Notes: a model not told the origin generated them from the sequence alone. Shown: positions 29,901-37,030, counted from the stretch's first letter. The stretch is DNA of 64,000 bases from Dendrolimus kikuchii (GCA_019925095.2 CM034395.1:14105213-14169212); one strand, 5' to 3'. Numbers and translations are program-made.

Positions 29901-31907
29901 TTAGTATGCATATAAATTAGCTGATTTGAATACAACTTATAGAAAAACACAATGCACTTTCTTTTTCAAATACTGCGGTACTTTGATGGATATGGACCCG
30001 GGTATCCTGCGAGATTTTTGTCGGGAATAGTATAAATTATTTATTTGCATAACAATTAGTTGATTCAGATTCAATTGATACTAAAACGATAACCACGTTC
30101 TTTTTCGAATGCTTCGTTAGTTTATATTCCGCGAATCCCGCGAAAACTTCCCGGGAGTGGTTTAAAGTCGTTATACTGCATAAACATTGCCTGATTCCGA
30201 TACGATTTCACCAGAACGTTAGATTAAGCTTTTTTCAATGACTGGGGAATATTATATATATGTATAGTATGATCTAAGTATAGATCACGAGAATTCATAT
30301 ACGTATTAGACATTAAAACAGTATCCAAGAAACATCAATTATTCATTGCTGATAAAAAAAAGTTTTATCTCGAATTCTAAATTTCTTGTGTATTGAAACT
30401 CTTTAGTAGATATTTCAACAAACTCATATATACATAGAAAGTATACTCACATATACATAGTGTATTATGTCAAATGAAATGTTAAAATTAAGTTAATATT
30501 GTAAAATAGCTTTGTCTGTACATTGAAGCTATTAAAAACATCGATTGCGATCAAATTGTTTGATTGATGGAAAATTGAAACAATTAATGTTTTTTTTTCA
30601 TAAATATATGTTAATTTCTATGAGGTTTTCACTATTATACAGACATTTTTTACTTAAATGCTGAAAAAGCTAATATCATGGGAATTCTAGTGTAATTTTT
30701 CAGGAAACCGGATTCACTTTTTTATGTTTTTACTCTAACTTTAGTGACGGAAAGTTCCAAAATTTTCTTGGGAATAATGCGCCTAGATATAGCATGAAAA
30801 CTAGTCGTGTTACTCTTATTACAGCATAGTTAAATACTTTATGACATTTTTATACATGACTATATTGGGACTCTTGAGATTTCCCGGGATTTCCTTCCAC
30901 TTTCAAACCACTAGATCAACTTTGACGCAATGTTCGCAAATTACAAGTCACTGTCTGTAATTATTAGAAATCCTTAGTGAAACATCTGTAGTTGAATAAG
31001 TCTTTAGTAACATTACAAATATCGGGAGTTTATGGATATATCTAGGATTCAGCTCTCTTAGTAATGAAAATGAAGTCGAGGGCAAATATTAGTTACGTTA
31101 TAAAAATGAAAAAGATTTTTATAACAGTAATCATACTATTGAAATTTTGATTTAGTATGAAATCATCTCGATTTGACACTTATCACATTTAGAATAGAGT
31201 TCATTTTTCTAGAGTGTCTCTTTGTTTTGGCGAGGTGGTTGTTAACATAATAATGACTTATATATAATGTACTATTTAATCCTAAAGCTCCTCTTTATCT
31301 CAAGGAGCGTTTTAAATATCTACACCTTAGTCACACTCATCACCTCAGATCATCGGAAAACATACGTCTGGAAACACCTGTAAATCACTCGCGATTTTAC
31401 AATAAATCCTTCACAGTTCATGCAGTATGCCTGTGGAATGCGCTACCTGTGAAAATCAGGCGTGCCCAGTCTCTTCAGGCGTTCAACGGACTCGTGAAGG
31501 ATCATTACCTCGGGCTCTAAGGTCAATCATAACATCTTCATCTGTCCCATATTTACGTAATTCTATACATTATTAATATGATTATTATTTATGTATATAT
31601 CAATATATGTATATTTTTGTCTTATTTCTATGTCTATTATACTTGCCATTACAAAATTTTATATATATATAATTTTATTTATATTTATTTTTATTCTAGT
31701 TAAATTGCAAAACCCACATGTTACACAATTTTTCTCTAATCCATCCTAAGGTTGTCTGGAAGAAATTGCTTTTAGTGATAAGACCGCCTATTGTCTTCTG
31801 TACTTAAACTTCTTCAAGAATTGTATCTTAATGTTATGCATTATTGACATTGCATATAACTAATAATAGGTATGTTATTGACAGGTAACTATGTGGAGCG
31901 CATCTGA
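1..31907 (+). CDS. CAP: CAP/SORBS-family adaptor (sorbin and SH3 domain-containing protein), whole gene
   Basis: Adaptor of the CAP/ponsin/vinexin family, which links actin, vinculin and signalling proteins at muscle and cell-matrix attachment sites (family knowledge). Shared coding exons, with splice sites chosen because phases match: 12130-12290, 18135-18389, 19076-19316, 21058-21219, 26096-26225, 26925-27070, 31885-31907. Alternative 5' exons: 1-4459 (open at the window edge), 4710-4769, 5529-6225, 7531-7570. The order is long disordered region, sorbin-homology-type segment, SH3-1, SH3-2, Pro/Ala-rich linker, SH3-3, stop. All joins keep frame: from the ATG at 37 the long form is 1866 codons, from 5529 it is 604, from 7531 it is 385. 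The three C-terminal SH3 domains after a sorbin-homology segment are the family signature. The true start of the long form lies upstream of the window. Confidence 0.93.
4710..4769 (+). CDS. CAP: CAP small cassette exon, 20 codons
   Basis: After a T-rich tract, an AG at 4708-4709 opens a short frame that completes the split codon from the giant exon and reads [19 protein letters not shown]. It ends at CAG|GCGAGT, a GC-type donor. Its length is exactly 60 nt and it enters and leaves in phase 1, so including or skipping it keeps frame. The Pro/Glu/Ser content fits the disordered stretch before the sorbin-homology segment. The GC donor makes the right edge less certain than others in the gene. 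Confidence 0.6.
5529..6225 (+). CDS. CAP: CAP alternative first coding exon (mid-length isoform)
   Basis: Open frame starting at ATG 5529 (an in-frame GTG at 5520 is not a plausible eukaryotic start) and ending at a strong donor, ATACA|GTGAGT, with one base of a split codon. It joins the exon at 12130 in frame and would give a 604-residue protein. The 232 encoded residues are acidic and Ser/Asp-rich (for example [20 protein letters not shown]) and look disordered, apart from a short Tyr/Pro patch near the end ([12 protein letters not shown]). It lies downstream of the giant exon with no acceptor needed, and stops occur upstream in its frame. I therefore read it as a separate promoter and first exon. 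A role for its product beyond adding an N-terminal tail cannot be stated. Confidence 0.78.
7531..7570 (+). CDS. CAP: CAP alternative first coding exon, 13 codons (short isoform)
   Basis: ATG 7531 opens [13 protein letters not shown] and is followed after one further base by a donor (CAGG|GTTTGT). The exon leaves in phase 1, the same phase as the other alternative 5' exons, so it joins 12130-12290 in frame to give a 385-residue protein of sorbin-homology segment plus three SH3 domains. The first residues (MG, then a basic amphipathic stretch) could suit N-myristoylation, but Ile/Leu at positions 3-4 without Ser/Thr at position 6 make this only a possibility. About 270 bases upstream are less AT-rich than the surrounding intron and would hold its promoter and 5' UTR. 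Too short for ORF finders. Confidence 0.72.
8384..8523. mobile_element. MITE, ATGGCCGG family, copy 1
   Basis: A 140-bp segment bounded by inverted ends ATGGCCGGATCC and GAACCGGCCAT. Further copies are at 53617-53780 and 58033-58177 and share the interior TATGTCAAATTKTAA and AACTTATGTCAAAT. No coding capacity. Lack of a clear duplicated flank leaves the superfamily open. Confidence 0.6.
8729..8903 (+). mobile_element. Non-LTR retrotransposon 3' tail ending in (TC)n
   Basis: Starts GGTTGTCTGGAAGAGAT, runs through a stem-like GCTTCTTAGTGATAAGAC and ends TGTACAATAAAGTGTTATC followed by about 30 TC units (8844-8903). The same tail occurs at 31744, 47416 and 51005, and at 31744 it follows a LINE C-terminal coding remnant, which ties the tail to that LINE. 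This copy is severely 5' truncated. Confidence 0.65.
10262..10560 (-). mobile_element. LINE reverse-transcriptase C-terminal fragment
   Basis: The minus strand encodes [20 protein letters not shown] followed by [14 protein letters not shown]. This Gly/Arg-Pro-Met-Arg-Trp pattern with a later REEWRR is the usual C-terminal end of LINE polyproteins widespread in insects. Only about 95 codons remain, with no reverse-transcriptase core, so it is a dead fragment. Confidence 0.6.
12130..12290 (+). CDS. CAP: CAP exon: sorbin-homology-type segment
   Basis: First exon common to all isoforms. It opens with two bases completing a split codon (GAA after the giant, cassette or 13-codon exon, AAA after the 5529 exon) and reads [20 protein letters not shown], then [18 protein letters not shown] and a basic helix ending RRNKYLQ. 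The PVRH-x-PLP motif and the [22 protein letters not shown] helix directly before the first SH3 are hallmarks of CAP/vinexin/ArgBP2 proteins. Ends in phase 0 at CTACAG|GTTTGT. Confidence 0.92.
12291..18134 (+). other. CAP intron of 5.8 kb
   Basis: AT-rich intron between the sorbin-homology exon and SH3-1. The only structure I can tie to elsewhere is 16335-16455, which is the inverse of a repeat copy at 37690-37825. Short frames at 13306, 14442, 15125 and 16582 lack protein-like composition or conserved motifs. Confidence 0.6.
18135..18389 (+). CDS. CAP: CAP exon: SH3 domain 1
   Basis: Begins [19 protein letters not shown], the linker that continues the basic helix, then a complete SH3 fold: ARAVYAF (the ALYDY-like strand), [10 protein letters not shown], the binding-groove pair in ANWYEGE, and GLFPYNYVE at the end. 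The Pro and Tyr of the ligand groove (FPxNYV) are present, so this domain should bind proline-rich ligands. 85 codons, phase 0 at both ends; donor GAG|GTGAGA. Confidence 0.95.
18530..18800 (+). repeat. Dispersed repeat (TAATGTAGC-TTAACGGCG family), copy 1
   Basis: Shares ATCACGCAGATG, GATGCGACATTGTTA, TAATGTAGCTAATCATTAAC and CATTTGGCC with 61020-61230, and its later half with 28965-29060. No ORF. Likely a MITE or other short element; ends not resolved. Confidence 0.5.
19076..19316 (+). CDS. CAP: CAP exon: SH3 domain 2
   Basis: Reads [18 protein letters not shown], then a full SH3: [27 protein letters not shown] with the paired tryptophans, and [11 protein letters not shown]. All ligand-groove positions are kept. 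It follows SH3-1 with a short Pro/Lys linker, as in vertebrate SORBS proteins. Leaves in phase 1 at CCAG|GTAAAA. Confidence 0.95.
19381..19700 (+). mobile_element. SINE-like repeat with tRNA-type A-box
   Basis: The 5' part GTGGTAGTTTAGTGGCTAAC resembles a tRNA-derived RNA polymerase III A-box, and the unit ends in an AT-rich tail. No clear B-box or target duplication is seen, so the SINE reading is tentative. The frame on the other strand has no recognisable domain. Confidence 0.35.
19999..20386. mobile_element. pogo-like MITE with TA target duplication
   Basis: Inverted ends GTAGAATCCCTTTATTATGA and, on the opposite strand, GTAGAATCCGTTTATAATGA bound a 388-bp AT-rich segment with no coding sequence. 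TA flanks both ends. Inside, sub-terminal copies of ATCCGTTTATAGTG-type sequence repeat. Ends and TA target fit non-autonomous pogo/Tc1-type elements; the partner transposase is not in the window. Confidence 0.65.
21058..21219 (+). CDS. CAP: CAP exon: Ala/Pro/Ser linker
   Basis: GC-rich island in an AT-rich intron, 54 codons after completing the split codon: [20 protein letters not shown], then an Ala/Pro-rich run ending PPATQPLPG. No fold is expected; it spaces SH3-2 from SH3-3. The GC bias at this exon suggests constraint on codon use or a recent Ala/Pro expansion. Phase 1 in and out. A frame on the other strand here is a shadow. Confidence 0.88.
21246..21622 (+). mobile_element. Helitron-like/other lepidopteran repeat patch
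   Basis: Contains TCTCGCTGAAACTCGAGAAC, GGAAGTTCAGGGAAGGTTTA and a terminus GCCGGGTCAGCTAGT. The final CTAG before T matches the CTRR-T end expected for Helitrons, but no full 5' TC end or strong terminal hairpin was established, so another repeat class is possible. It sits between a CAP exon and the antisense LINE. Confidence 0.45.
22091..25018 (-). CDS. LINE ORF2: AP-endonuclease and reverse transcriptase, 975 aa
   Basis: Replication protein of a non-LTR retrotransposon. N-terminal AP-like endonuclease motifs in order: HQNIAG (about residue 33), SEHF (65), GGVCILIK (96), AGDLNIDIL (175) and SDHTAQLL (236), the catalytic Asn, Glu, Asp and His set. The reverse transcriptase follows: [18 protein letters not shown] (about 535), [21 protein letters not shown] (about 670) and [10 protein letters not shown] with the FADD active site (about 700), then FLGVTID. 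A Cys-containing C-terminal region closes it. No internal stop interrupts 975 codons, so it may be functional protein. Start is the first Met and overlaps ORF1 by 74 bases in another frame. Jockey/CR1 group; exact clade not assigned. Confidence 0.9.
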   Translation of the reverse strand: MERMVVINKRQSKLKRLEQNSFFSDHCICILHQNIAGILNKSESLSICLEELHDKDINVEILCISEHFIMAGYEHFLSIPNFNLAAWFSRIDKKRGGVCILIKKGHKWREIPEIKKLSISGSCEFCAVELLQYKTVIVCMYRVPNRSNLNIFFDKLETILQYINKKSIDHIVLAGDLNIDILKQSTASLELETLLGNYNMKLGLREPTRFASKTCIDNFAFNLKESCTEVLEFSLSDHTAQLLKLPVKYKYPIDQWKKYVRDYNMENISKFRNCLINLSFTNMYNEEDPNIAYNYFFEDFKLFYDLCFPFKCITHRLRQKPKWVSNGLKSCSRKKRQLLWNSRLNPTAKNILIYKNYSKLFKKIVRLTQRAQNNHKIKTANCKSKATWQIINKSRLNIPRDSIIQIKSHSKLITHPKEIANAFNNHFIDKIKPVFESKNNLTLNNILNMTNSMFMNPCLPIDIYKIILGLKNTHSVGYDEVSTIIIKNVSDIICRHLSYLINLSISKGVFPDRLKVSIIKPLFKKEDKEEMDNYRPIALVPIFSKIYEKYIYTELYNYFERYKILCDEQKGFRQNKSINMAIYDFYKIIISNIDNRTPICAIYCDMTQAFDYVDHGILLRKLESFGIRGNILNLLKSYLTNRKQKTSITRINFKTKKQEIYQSKARPVVFGVPQGSVLGPLLFIAYINDLPKVTNHPMVLFADDSTVSIAPTANTNYESDINETLSSIIDWLNHNHLKINLKKTQVMHFSQRNSASNIMIKYQNHVIESVDFAKFLGVTIDKQLNWKCHISNLNKKLGSASYALYKISPTLNIDGVLTAYYGLTESILRYGIIFWGNSTDTEVAFKGQKRCIRSIFRLQNTDSCRQYFIDYKILTLPCLYIYEICLFVRNNPHLFPSIGQTIKRNRRDNDRICIHSSKTTLMQKSVLCMAPVLYNKLPDNIKKQKSILLFKGHLKKLLIIKCYYKIEDYIIDKFQ
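24945..25556 (-). CDS. LINE ORF1 C-terminal part, SGNH-esterase-like, 203 aa
   Basis: The frame before ORF2 carries [12 protein letters not shown], then [20 protein letters not shown], and near its end [15 protein letters not shown]. This spacing resembles the later blocks of SGNH/GDSL esterase domains, in which a G-x-N/D block is followed by D-x-x-H and N-x-x-G. Such domains occur in ORF1 of CR1-type LINEs. The catalytic Ser block would be upstream and is missing, so ORF1 is 5' truncated and enzymatically dead here. The tail is Gln/Lys-rich. It overlaps ORF2, suggesting a frameshift or reinitiation in the parent element. Confidence 0.6.
   Translation of the reverse strand: MNILQHEHTLNFFNPHMRWLMKDIYSKIKNYNFNDYCMIIIGEEDFKTTCNYSELVHDIRETLLEIKHTNVIIALPTYRLGYSSNIFNTRVETLNYLLYLDNMTYQFAYLIDSNLNLACDYSMFDHSGSINKHGIETIFHDILNIMTQIAIESHSHFPIKVADEQLRIQSPQADHFQKKDGKNGSYKQTPKQTKEIGTKQFFL
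26096..26225 (+). CDS. CAP: CAP exon: linker before SH3-3
   Basis: Begins with two bases of a split Gly codon and reads [20 protein letters not shown], then a polar stretch ending [11 protein letters not shown], and leaves in phase 2 at ATACC|GTAAGT. The LYVDTN-x-x-x-IPY-RA pattern into the next exon is the usual junction just ahead of the last SH3 in this family. Confidence 0.9.
26381..26452. repeat. Long near-perfect hairpin, 33-bp arms, 6-base loop
   Basis: Left arm ATTTGTGATGTAATCCAGTT... and right arm ...AACTGGATTAAATCACAAAT pair over 33 bases with two mismatches around loop ACAGAA. It lies in the CAP intron before SH3-3. It may be the remnant of a MITE or a hairpin RNA precursor; nothing in sequence decides. 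Confidence 0.6.
26570..26725 (+). repeat. Fragment of CATAGGCGACGG dispersed repeat
   Basis: Contains TGTGTTGCAAATGTCCATAG, then GCGACGGCAA. The block GGTGTT(G/A)CAAAT...TCCATAGGCGATGG recurs at 62745-62850, 63160-63250 and, degraded, at 63925-64000, all on the + strand. Confidence 0.55.
26925..27070 (+). CDS. CAP: CAP exon: SH3 domain 3 (main part)
   Basis: Reads [20 protein letters not shown], then [16 protein letters not shown] and RFGTFPG. It holds the ALYDY-like strand (AMYKY), the acidic RT-loop (ELELNEGD) and the groove Trp/Tyr. The last strand is on the next exon, joined through a split Gly codon at CCAG|GTAAGA. Confidence 0.94.
28323..31271. mobile_element. 2.9-kb fold-back element with about 120-bp inverted arms
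   Basis: Left arm 28336-28455 (GTCATTATTATGTTAACAAC, CACCTCGCCAAAAC, TCTAGAAAAATGAACTCTAT) is repeated in reverse at 31140-31257 with only a few mismatches. A short further match (AGTACATT) pushes the ends outward to about 28323 and 31271. No transposase frame lies between. The interior has a degenerate 130-bp tandem repeat and paired TAGATTATAATCTA palindromes. This is the layout of a fold-back or large non-autonomous DNA element. Confidence 0.7.
29560..30240 (+). repeat. Degenerate tandem repeat, about 130-bp unit, 5 copies
   Basis: A core like ATCCCGGGAATCxCxCGGAA, ATTTTCCCGGGAGxGGTTT recurs near 29597, 29728, 29856, 29992 and 30125, spaced 128-140 bp. Between cores each unit has a GCATAAACATTAGxTGATT-like part and a CTTTTTCAAATGCTGCGGTA-like part. 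Two further weak cores occur near 30675 and 30870. Divergence between copies is high, so the array is old. Confidence 0.65.
31302..31860 (+). mobile_element. 5'-truncated LINE: RT C-terminus plus 3' UTR tail
   Basis: 31302-31520 is an open 72-codon frame with stop, containing [20 protein letters not shown], then [17 protein letters not shown] and the end LVKDHYLGL. The VxxxxLWNxLP-xxIR pattern is typical of the last part of Jockey/CR1-type reverse transcriptases. The 3' UTR follows and includes GGTTGTCTGGAAGAAATTGC (31750), the tail block found alone at 8729, 47416 and 51005. It abuts the right arm of the fold-back element and stops just before the last CAP exon. Confidence 0.75.
31885..31907 (+). 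CDS. CAP: CAP last coding exon (NYVERI-stop)
   Basis: Two bases complete the split Gly and six codons NYVERI follow, then TGA. This restores the SH3 ending FPGNYVERI, whose Pro and Tyr form the ligand groove, so the identification is firm although only seven codons lie here. The preceding intron is 4.8 kb and holds a fold-back element and a LINE tail that ends about 25 bases upstream of this exon. Confidence 0.93.
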
Positions 31908-34900
31908 TAGCGCGAGAACTCGCTGCTGCGGCGTCTGCGCCGGGCCACGCTCTGCACACGGAGATCACATACTTAGACACAAACACACACACATATAAAA
32001 CACACATTAGACCAAGAAACCTCCAATAAACTGCCAGTGTACAAGAGTAAAATTGATGCGGTCCCGGTCTGATTGTTGACGTTATATATAAAATACATAC
32101 AACTCTATAGTTGTCAAATTATTACGAGTAGCTGGGCAAATTAATGCATAATAAGATATAATTAAGAACTGGCTATAGATGGCTTCTCCAGATTTACTAC
32201 GCAATAACTGATTTTGAATTAAAAATCGTCTACTGCGTAATCATCTCTTGGTAATTAAAAAGTCATAATGACTATGTGTATTTAACACAAACACAGAGTG
32301 GTGTATGTTTACTTTTTTTATTTAAATAAAATATATATTGTAACAATCAAGACGCTAATATCCAAAATAATAACTCTATTAGATTATTGATTTTATTGGG
32401 GTATATTTTCGATCAGTGATAAATATATACTGCATATTTTCGACTATCACCTTCTGTGTTTGTATTGTTGAAATTGTTCGGCACTATACAATAAATAAAT
32501 ATAACAGAAATCAACCAGGTCACTATAGAAAACTGTTATAATACTGTATAATCATTAGTAAGACAAGAAACAGAAGAAATGTTTAAGAGAAAAATTAAAA
32601 TACACACTGGCCTAAAATTAAAATTATACCAAAACGTTTGCCATGACTTTTTTATACATAACATTTTATACTAAACTTTGTAATATAGAATCCGAACTGG
32701 TATAGTCATACTATTTCCTCTGTAGTCTTAAAATGCTTCTGTGTTTACCAAAGGGCGATTACATGAAGTTTCACTAACCGTAGTACTACTTGGGTAGTCA
32801 GGAATAACTTCTCATCGGTGTACCTATTTTAGTCTTATAACCTATAAGGGGTTTATCTGACATATTTCAACTAGATGGTGTTGTTGTCAACACATTTTCT
32901 ATACAAAAATAAATACATCTAAAGTACATTGTTTAATATTATTTTATGCATCAACAATAAATTACTACAATTATTTTAAGAATTAACGTATACAGTACAC
33001 TTTTTGCCAGAACCTGTATGTTTGGAAAAATTATCAACTCTTTGTATTGCGTGTCCTGTATTCGCATTATAAGTTTTCAATTAACATTATAAAATATGAG
33101 ATATTGCATGATGTGACCACGTATATCATAGGGAGTATATTTAGCATGAGCATTGTTTAGGTTTAAGACGAATGTATAATGTATCTCCTGTTGATGGTCC
33201 TAAATAAATAAAAATATCGCAAATTGTGCGTTACATGTATATATAAATCTTATAAAAAATCAAACCTGTATTTGTAGAATACAGCGCCATCTATTTGTCA
33301 TCATCTATACTCAGATCCCCTTAAAATATATTCGTAACAGCCATATTGTATTTTCATCAACTTGTGTAATCTTTCCAAAGTCATTAAGCGTCCCAAAGAG
33401 ATTGTTTACCTGATAGTGATGTTGTATAATTGTATAAAAAATAATAAAAATACTTATATACATGTAAAATTGTTTAGCGTAGTTATTTATTTTTAAAAAA
33501 ATATGTGAGTGAATGGAGCTCATCTTTTAAGAGACATTTTAAAAGAATGCAGCCAAGAGCACTTGGATTACTAATCTGTTACTAACAAGTTTTGTAAAGC
33601 CGCGTTTCTATATGTTACTATTAATTCTTTTTCTAATACTAGTAGAAAAGTTGCATTACTTGCTTATGTAGATATTTGTTTCAACACGGACTTAAAGCAG
33701 CTAGATTTATACTCAATATAATTTTTGTAACAAAAATTACCCATACTACGCAAATGCTCAATGTCTGCTAGAATGTTCTTAATTGTATTGGAGAACATTC
33801 ATATAAGGAATATTAATAACATGAACTCCATATTTGTATCAATTTTTATCTATTAGTACGAAATAAAGGAATGGATAGTAATGTATAGATACACGTTGTA
33901 TATCATTGGTGTTGAGTACATATCTGCAAAAGTCAAACTTTGGGAATTAACACATATACGACAAATTTGGCGATAACAAAGTTTAGACATTTTGTGTACA
34001 TCATAAGCTTATAATGTTCGCTATACTTACAATTATTTACAGTATGTATAGTGATGAATAATTATTGAGCATTATTTAGTTACCCATTCGCATATTATGT
34101 ATTTATAATTAGACATTGTAATAATACTCAAAGGACTATACAATGGTTGGTGTATATAGGGCGAGAAGTTTTGGCAACGTTTGACAATACAATATTGCAT
34201 GCCTAATTTAAATTTAGATGTTTGTACCGATACATATTTATTATAAGGAGTAGTTGTGAGAGTATTACATTTATGAATTGGTTCGAATATAACTAAACTG
34301 TTGCAGTACTATTTGAAACGGACATGCAGGTTACAATTCCGTTCGAAACACTGTACTGCGCATAGGGTTGATCTTTCGCGAATTTCAGATCCCGTTAGAA
34401 TAAATCTAAAATTCACCAGCTACAACTTAATTTTAAATTATCTAGTCATGGATAAGAATTTTGGAATATTTTTACAATGTTGTCAGAAATTTACATTTTC
34501 GTTGGATTTTTTGTTGTAAAGCTTTAATGGTCTTATTCATATCCAGTTACAGTAAATTTGTAGGCTTCTTTAAAGTTCTTAAAAAAGCTTACAAACGTAT
34601 TCTAACTCAATATGAATAAGATCGCTTTAGTTTACAATTATAGGGTTAGTTAGTAAAGCAGGATAGTTCTTATATGTGTATTCGCTAATTTGTACCAAAG
34701 TGTCGTCCCCTCGCCCTATGTAAAAGCTTTGATTTGTGTAGTAGAGATGCTTTTATAATTTTTATTGTAACCTTGTCTCGTTGTATTTACTTTCGTTAAT
34801 TTATTTTTATAAGCACAAATGATTTATTTTGTTGTTGACACCTCGACATTCGATGTAACATTCATTGCTATTGTTCAGTATCATCACATCTAATAAAATA

Positions 34901-34920
34901 ATCTTTCTATTTTATACGAC
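31908..34920 (+). other. Probable CAP 3' UTR and nearby downstream DNA
   Basis: About 3 kb of AT-rich sequence after the stop with no supported ORF. Several AATAAA signals occur; the first candidate lies near 32328 and a late one at 34892-34897. Which is used cannot be told from sequence. Short frames here (for example near 33311 and 34301) have no recognisable protein character. Confidence 0.45.
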
Positions 34921-35995
34921 TTTTATTTCTCACCATGTTTCCATTGTCGTAAGACTTTGTTTCCGCGTACTTCCGGAACTTTTCATCTTCCAGGATAAGA
35001 TACTAAAGTACCTATCTAGTAATATTTTAAGCTGAATTAAACGCTATCCCAACTAAATCACTTTCAGATTTATAATTCTATCCAGAATAATTTTAGCCCT
35101 AAGACCAAGATTTCATAAAAGCTAGATTTTAAGTGGGACTCCATCGTCATTAATTCTTTTAATTATCTGAAAGTCTGTACAGATTTATATCCCATATTTT
35201 ACAAATCAGAATGGACTTTTAAGACAAAAGGTAACCCGTGGATATAGTCTTATCTGCTTGCTAAAATCGGTTACCCGTTTAAACTCGTGACAATAATAAT
35301 TATGTAGTCACTTTCGCATTATAGTAATTATATTGTGGATGTATTTATTATTTATATTCATATTCATAATACAATGGAAAAAGAATACTTACTATTTTTC
35401 TTCTATGATAATAGTTACAAATTATGGACTACTTTTCAGATTGTACTTTATGAATTACTACCACTTATTTATTTAAGGAATGTTGTGCACGTGTAGTTCA
35501 GTTCACAGAGTAATTTTTATATATAAAAGAGTTCAGTTCAGGTCTCTCTTTTCTTTCACCATATTCCAATTATTTGGGGTCGGCACAATATGTCTTTTCC
35601 TTCTACACTCCTTTACTCTGACATACATCTCCTGTCACACCACATATCAGCATATCGTCCTTCACACAATCCATCCATATTTTTTTCGGTCTATCTTTAC
35701 ATTTGTACCCATCTATCTTGTAGTTTAACATTCTTTTTTCAAAGGTCAGTTCAGGTGACATTATTTAAATGTGGGCAGGGCAATAAGCAAGTTGGTATAT
35801 TAAAAGAATATTAGAGAACAAATACTCGAATCGCAAATTGCAAATGAGAATTCGTAATCATTTTTCATATTATTTGTAATCATTTGAATCGTGATAACTG
35901 AAATCGAAATTTTGTGTACTTTTTTCTACGTAATATTGGTGTGTACAATAAAGAGTATTGTATTAAACCTATAGACTCTTTTATATATACAACTA

Positions 35996-36980
35996 GAGGT
36001 TACCCCGTGGGTCAACCTCTAGGGCCTGCTTCTTGTTTAAAGAGCAGGCGTTAATACAGGTTACATTGTACTCAATTTTTATGTTAGTTCTATTTGCACT
36101 CGGAAATATAATTTAATTTTATATCGTAAACTGTCCCATCTCCGGGCATAAAAACTATTTATGTCCATTTTCGGTATTAAAACTACATTTAAACAAAATT
36201 ACAGCAAAACCGATCCAGTATCCCCAGTAGCTTCCCGTGAAAGCTTAACGGAAATACATCGAGTTATTATTGCAGTTTTTATAGACGATGAATTTTTATA
36301 TCTATAAACTTGAGAAATAATTAGTCTTATCCAAACTTTTATCCTTTATTTCAAACCGTCCTAGCCATATTATAACTACATAAATGACAAAAAGGACAAA
36401 TCGGACAAACCGGACAAATCGGACAAACCGGACAACTCGGACAAATCGGACAACTCAGAAAAATTGGACAAATCGGACAAACCGGCCAAATCACACAAAA
36501 AAGGACAAATCGGACAAAAAGGACAAATCGGACAACTCGTACTAATCGGACAACTCGGTCAACTCGGACAAATCGGACAACTCGGACAAAAAGAACAAAT
36601 CGGACAAATTGGACAAAAAGGACAAATCGGACAACTCGGACAAATCGGACAAAAAGGACAAATCGAACAAATCGGACACAAGGACAAAAAGGACCAAAAG
36701 GACAATTCGTACAACTCGGACAAAAAGGATCAAAAGAACAATTCGAGCAACTCGGACAAATCGGATAAAAAGGACAAATTGGAAAACTCGGACAAATCGG
36801 ACAAAGATGACCAAAATGACGAAACTATCCCATTTTTCAGGATAAAAAGCATCCTATGTTCATTCTCGCCATCGAATATATATATACGGAGTTTCAGCCA
36901 AATCTGTCCAGTAGTTTTTCCGTGAAAACGGAACAGACAGACAGACAGAGTTACTTTCACATTTGTAATATTAATAGGGA
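35996..36980 (+). mobile_element. Minisatellite-bearing element, copy A
   Basis: Starts AGAGGTTACCCCGTGG and CTGCTTCTTGTTTAAAGAGC, has a middle part TTTTATAGACGATGAATTTT, a tandem array at 36382-36825, then ATCCCATTTTTCAGGATAAA and AGCATCCTATGTTCATTCTC, ending ACAGACAGACAGAGTTAC. All parts recur in the same order, inverted, at 56085-57355. No coding frame of its own. Class unknown; it resembles lepidopteran microsatellite-associated elements. Confidence 0.65.
36382..36825 (+). repeat. 9-bp minisatellite GGACAANNN
   Basis: About 45 units of GGACAA plus AAA, ATC, CTC or ACC. Because the period is a multiple of three it reads as repetitive Gly-Gln-Ile/Leu or Asp-Lys-Ser frames up to 150 codons, which is an artefact of the repeat. 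It sits inside copy A of a mobile-type element, 0.2-0.6 kb upstream of the CEP290 promoter. Confidence 0.85.
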
Positions 36981-37030
36981 TGTACTCTGTGCTATAGATT
37001 TAAAAGAATCACTAAAAACTTGCTGGAGGT

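Larger units (their letters stand above)
27071..31884 (+). other. Last CAP intron, 4.8 kb, repeat-filled
   Basis: 27071-28100 is AT-rich with nothing recognised; the 90-codon frame at 27460 has no family features. 28108-28165 holds a repeat fragment (GGAGTTTCTTGGCGC) seen inverted at 43180 and 60460. A fold-back element (28323-31271) and a LINE remnant (31302-31860) fill the rest. Confidence 0.65.
34921..37020 (+). other. CAP-CEP290 intergenic region
   Basis: No supported gene. An imperfect hairpin of the CATGGAAAAAGAATA type lies at 35373-35408, a stray TGTACAATAAAG tail near 35941, and a minisatellite-bearing element fills 35996-36980. Short frames near 35480 are not protein-like. Confidence 0.55.

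Noticed and set aside
36382..36825. CRISPR-like regular array
   Set aside because: Units are contiguous 9-bp repeats with no unique spacers, in a eukaryotic intergenic region.
36464..36925. 153-codon Gly-Gln-Ile/Leu repeat ORF
   Set aside because: It is the translation of the 9-bp GGACAANNN minisatellite; several frames on both strands are open for the same reason.
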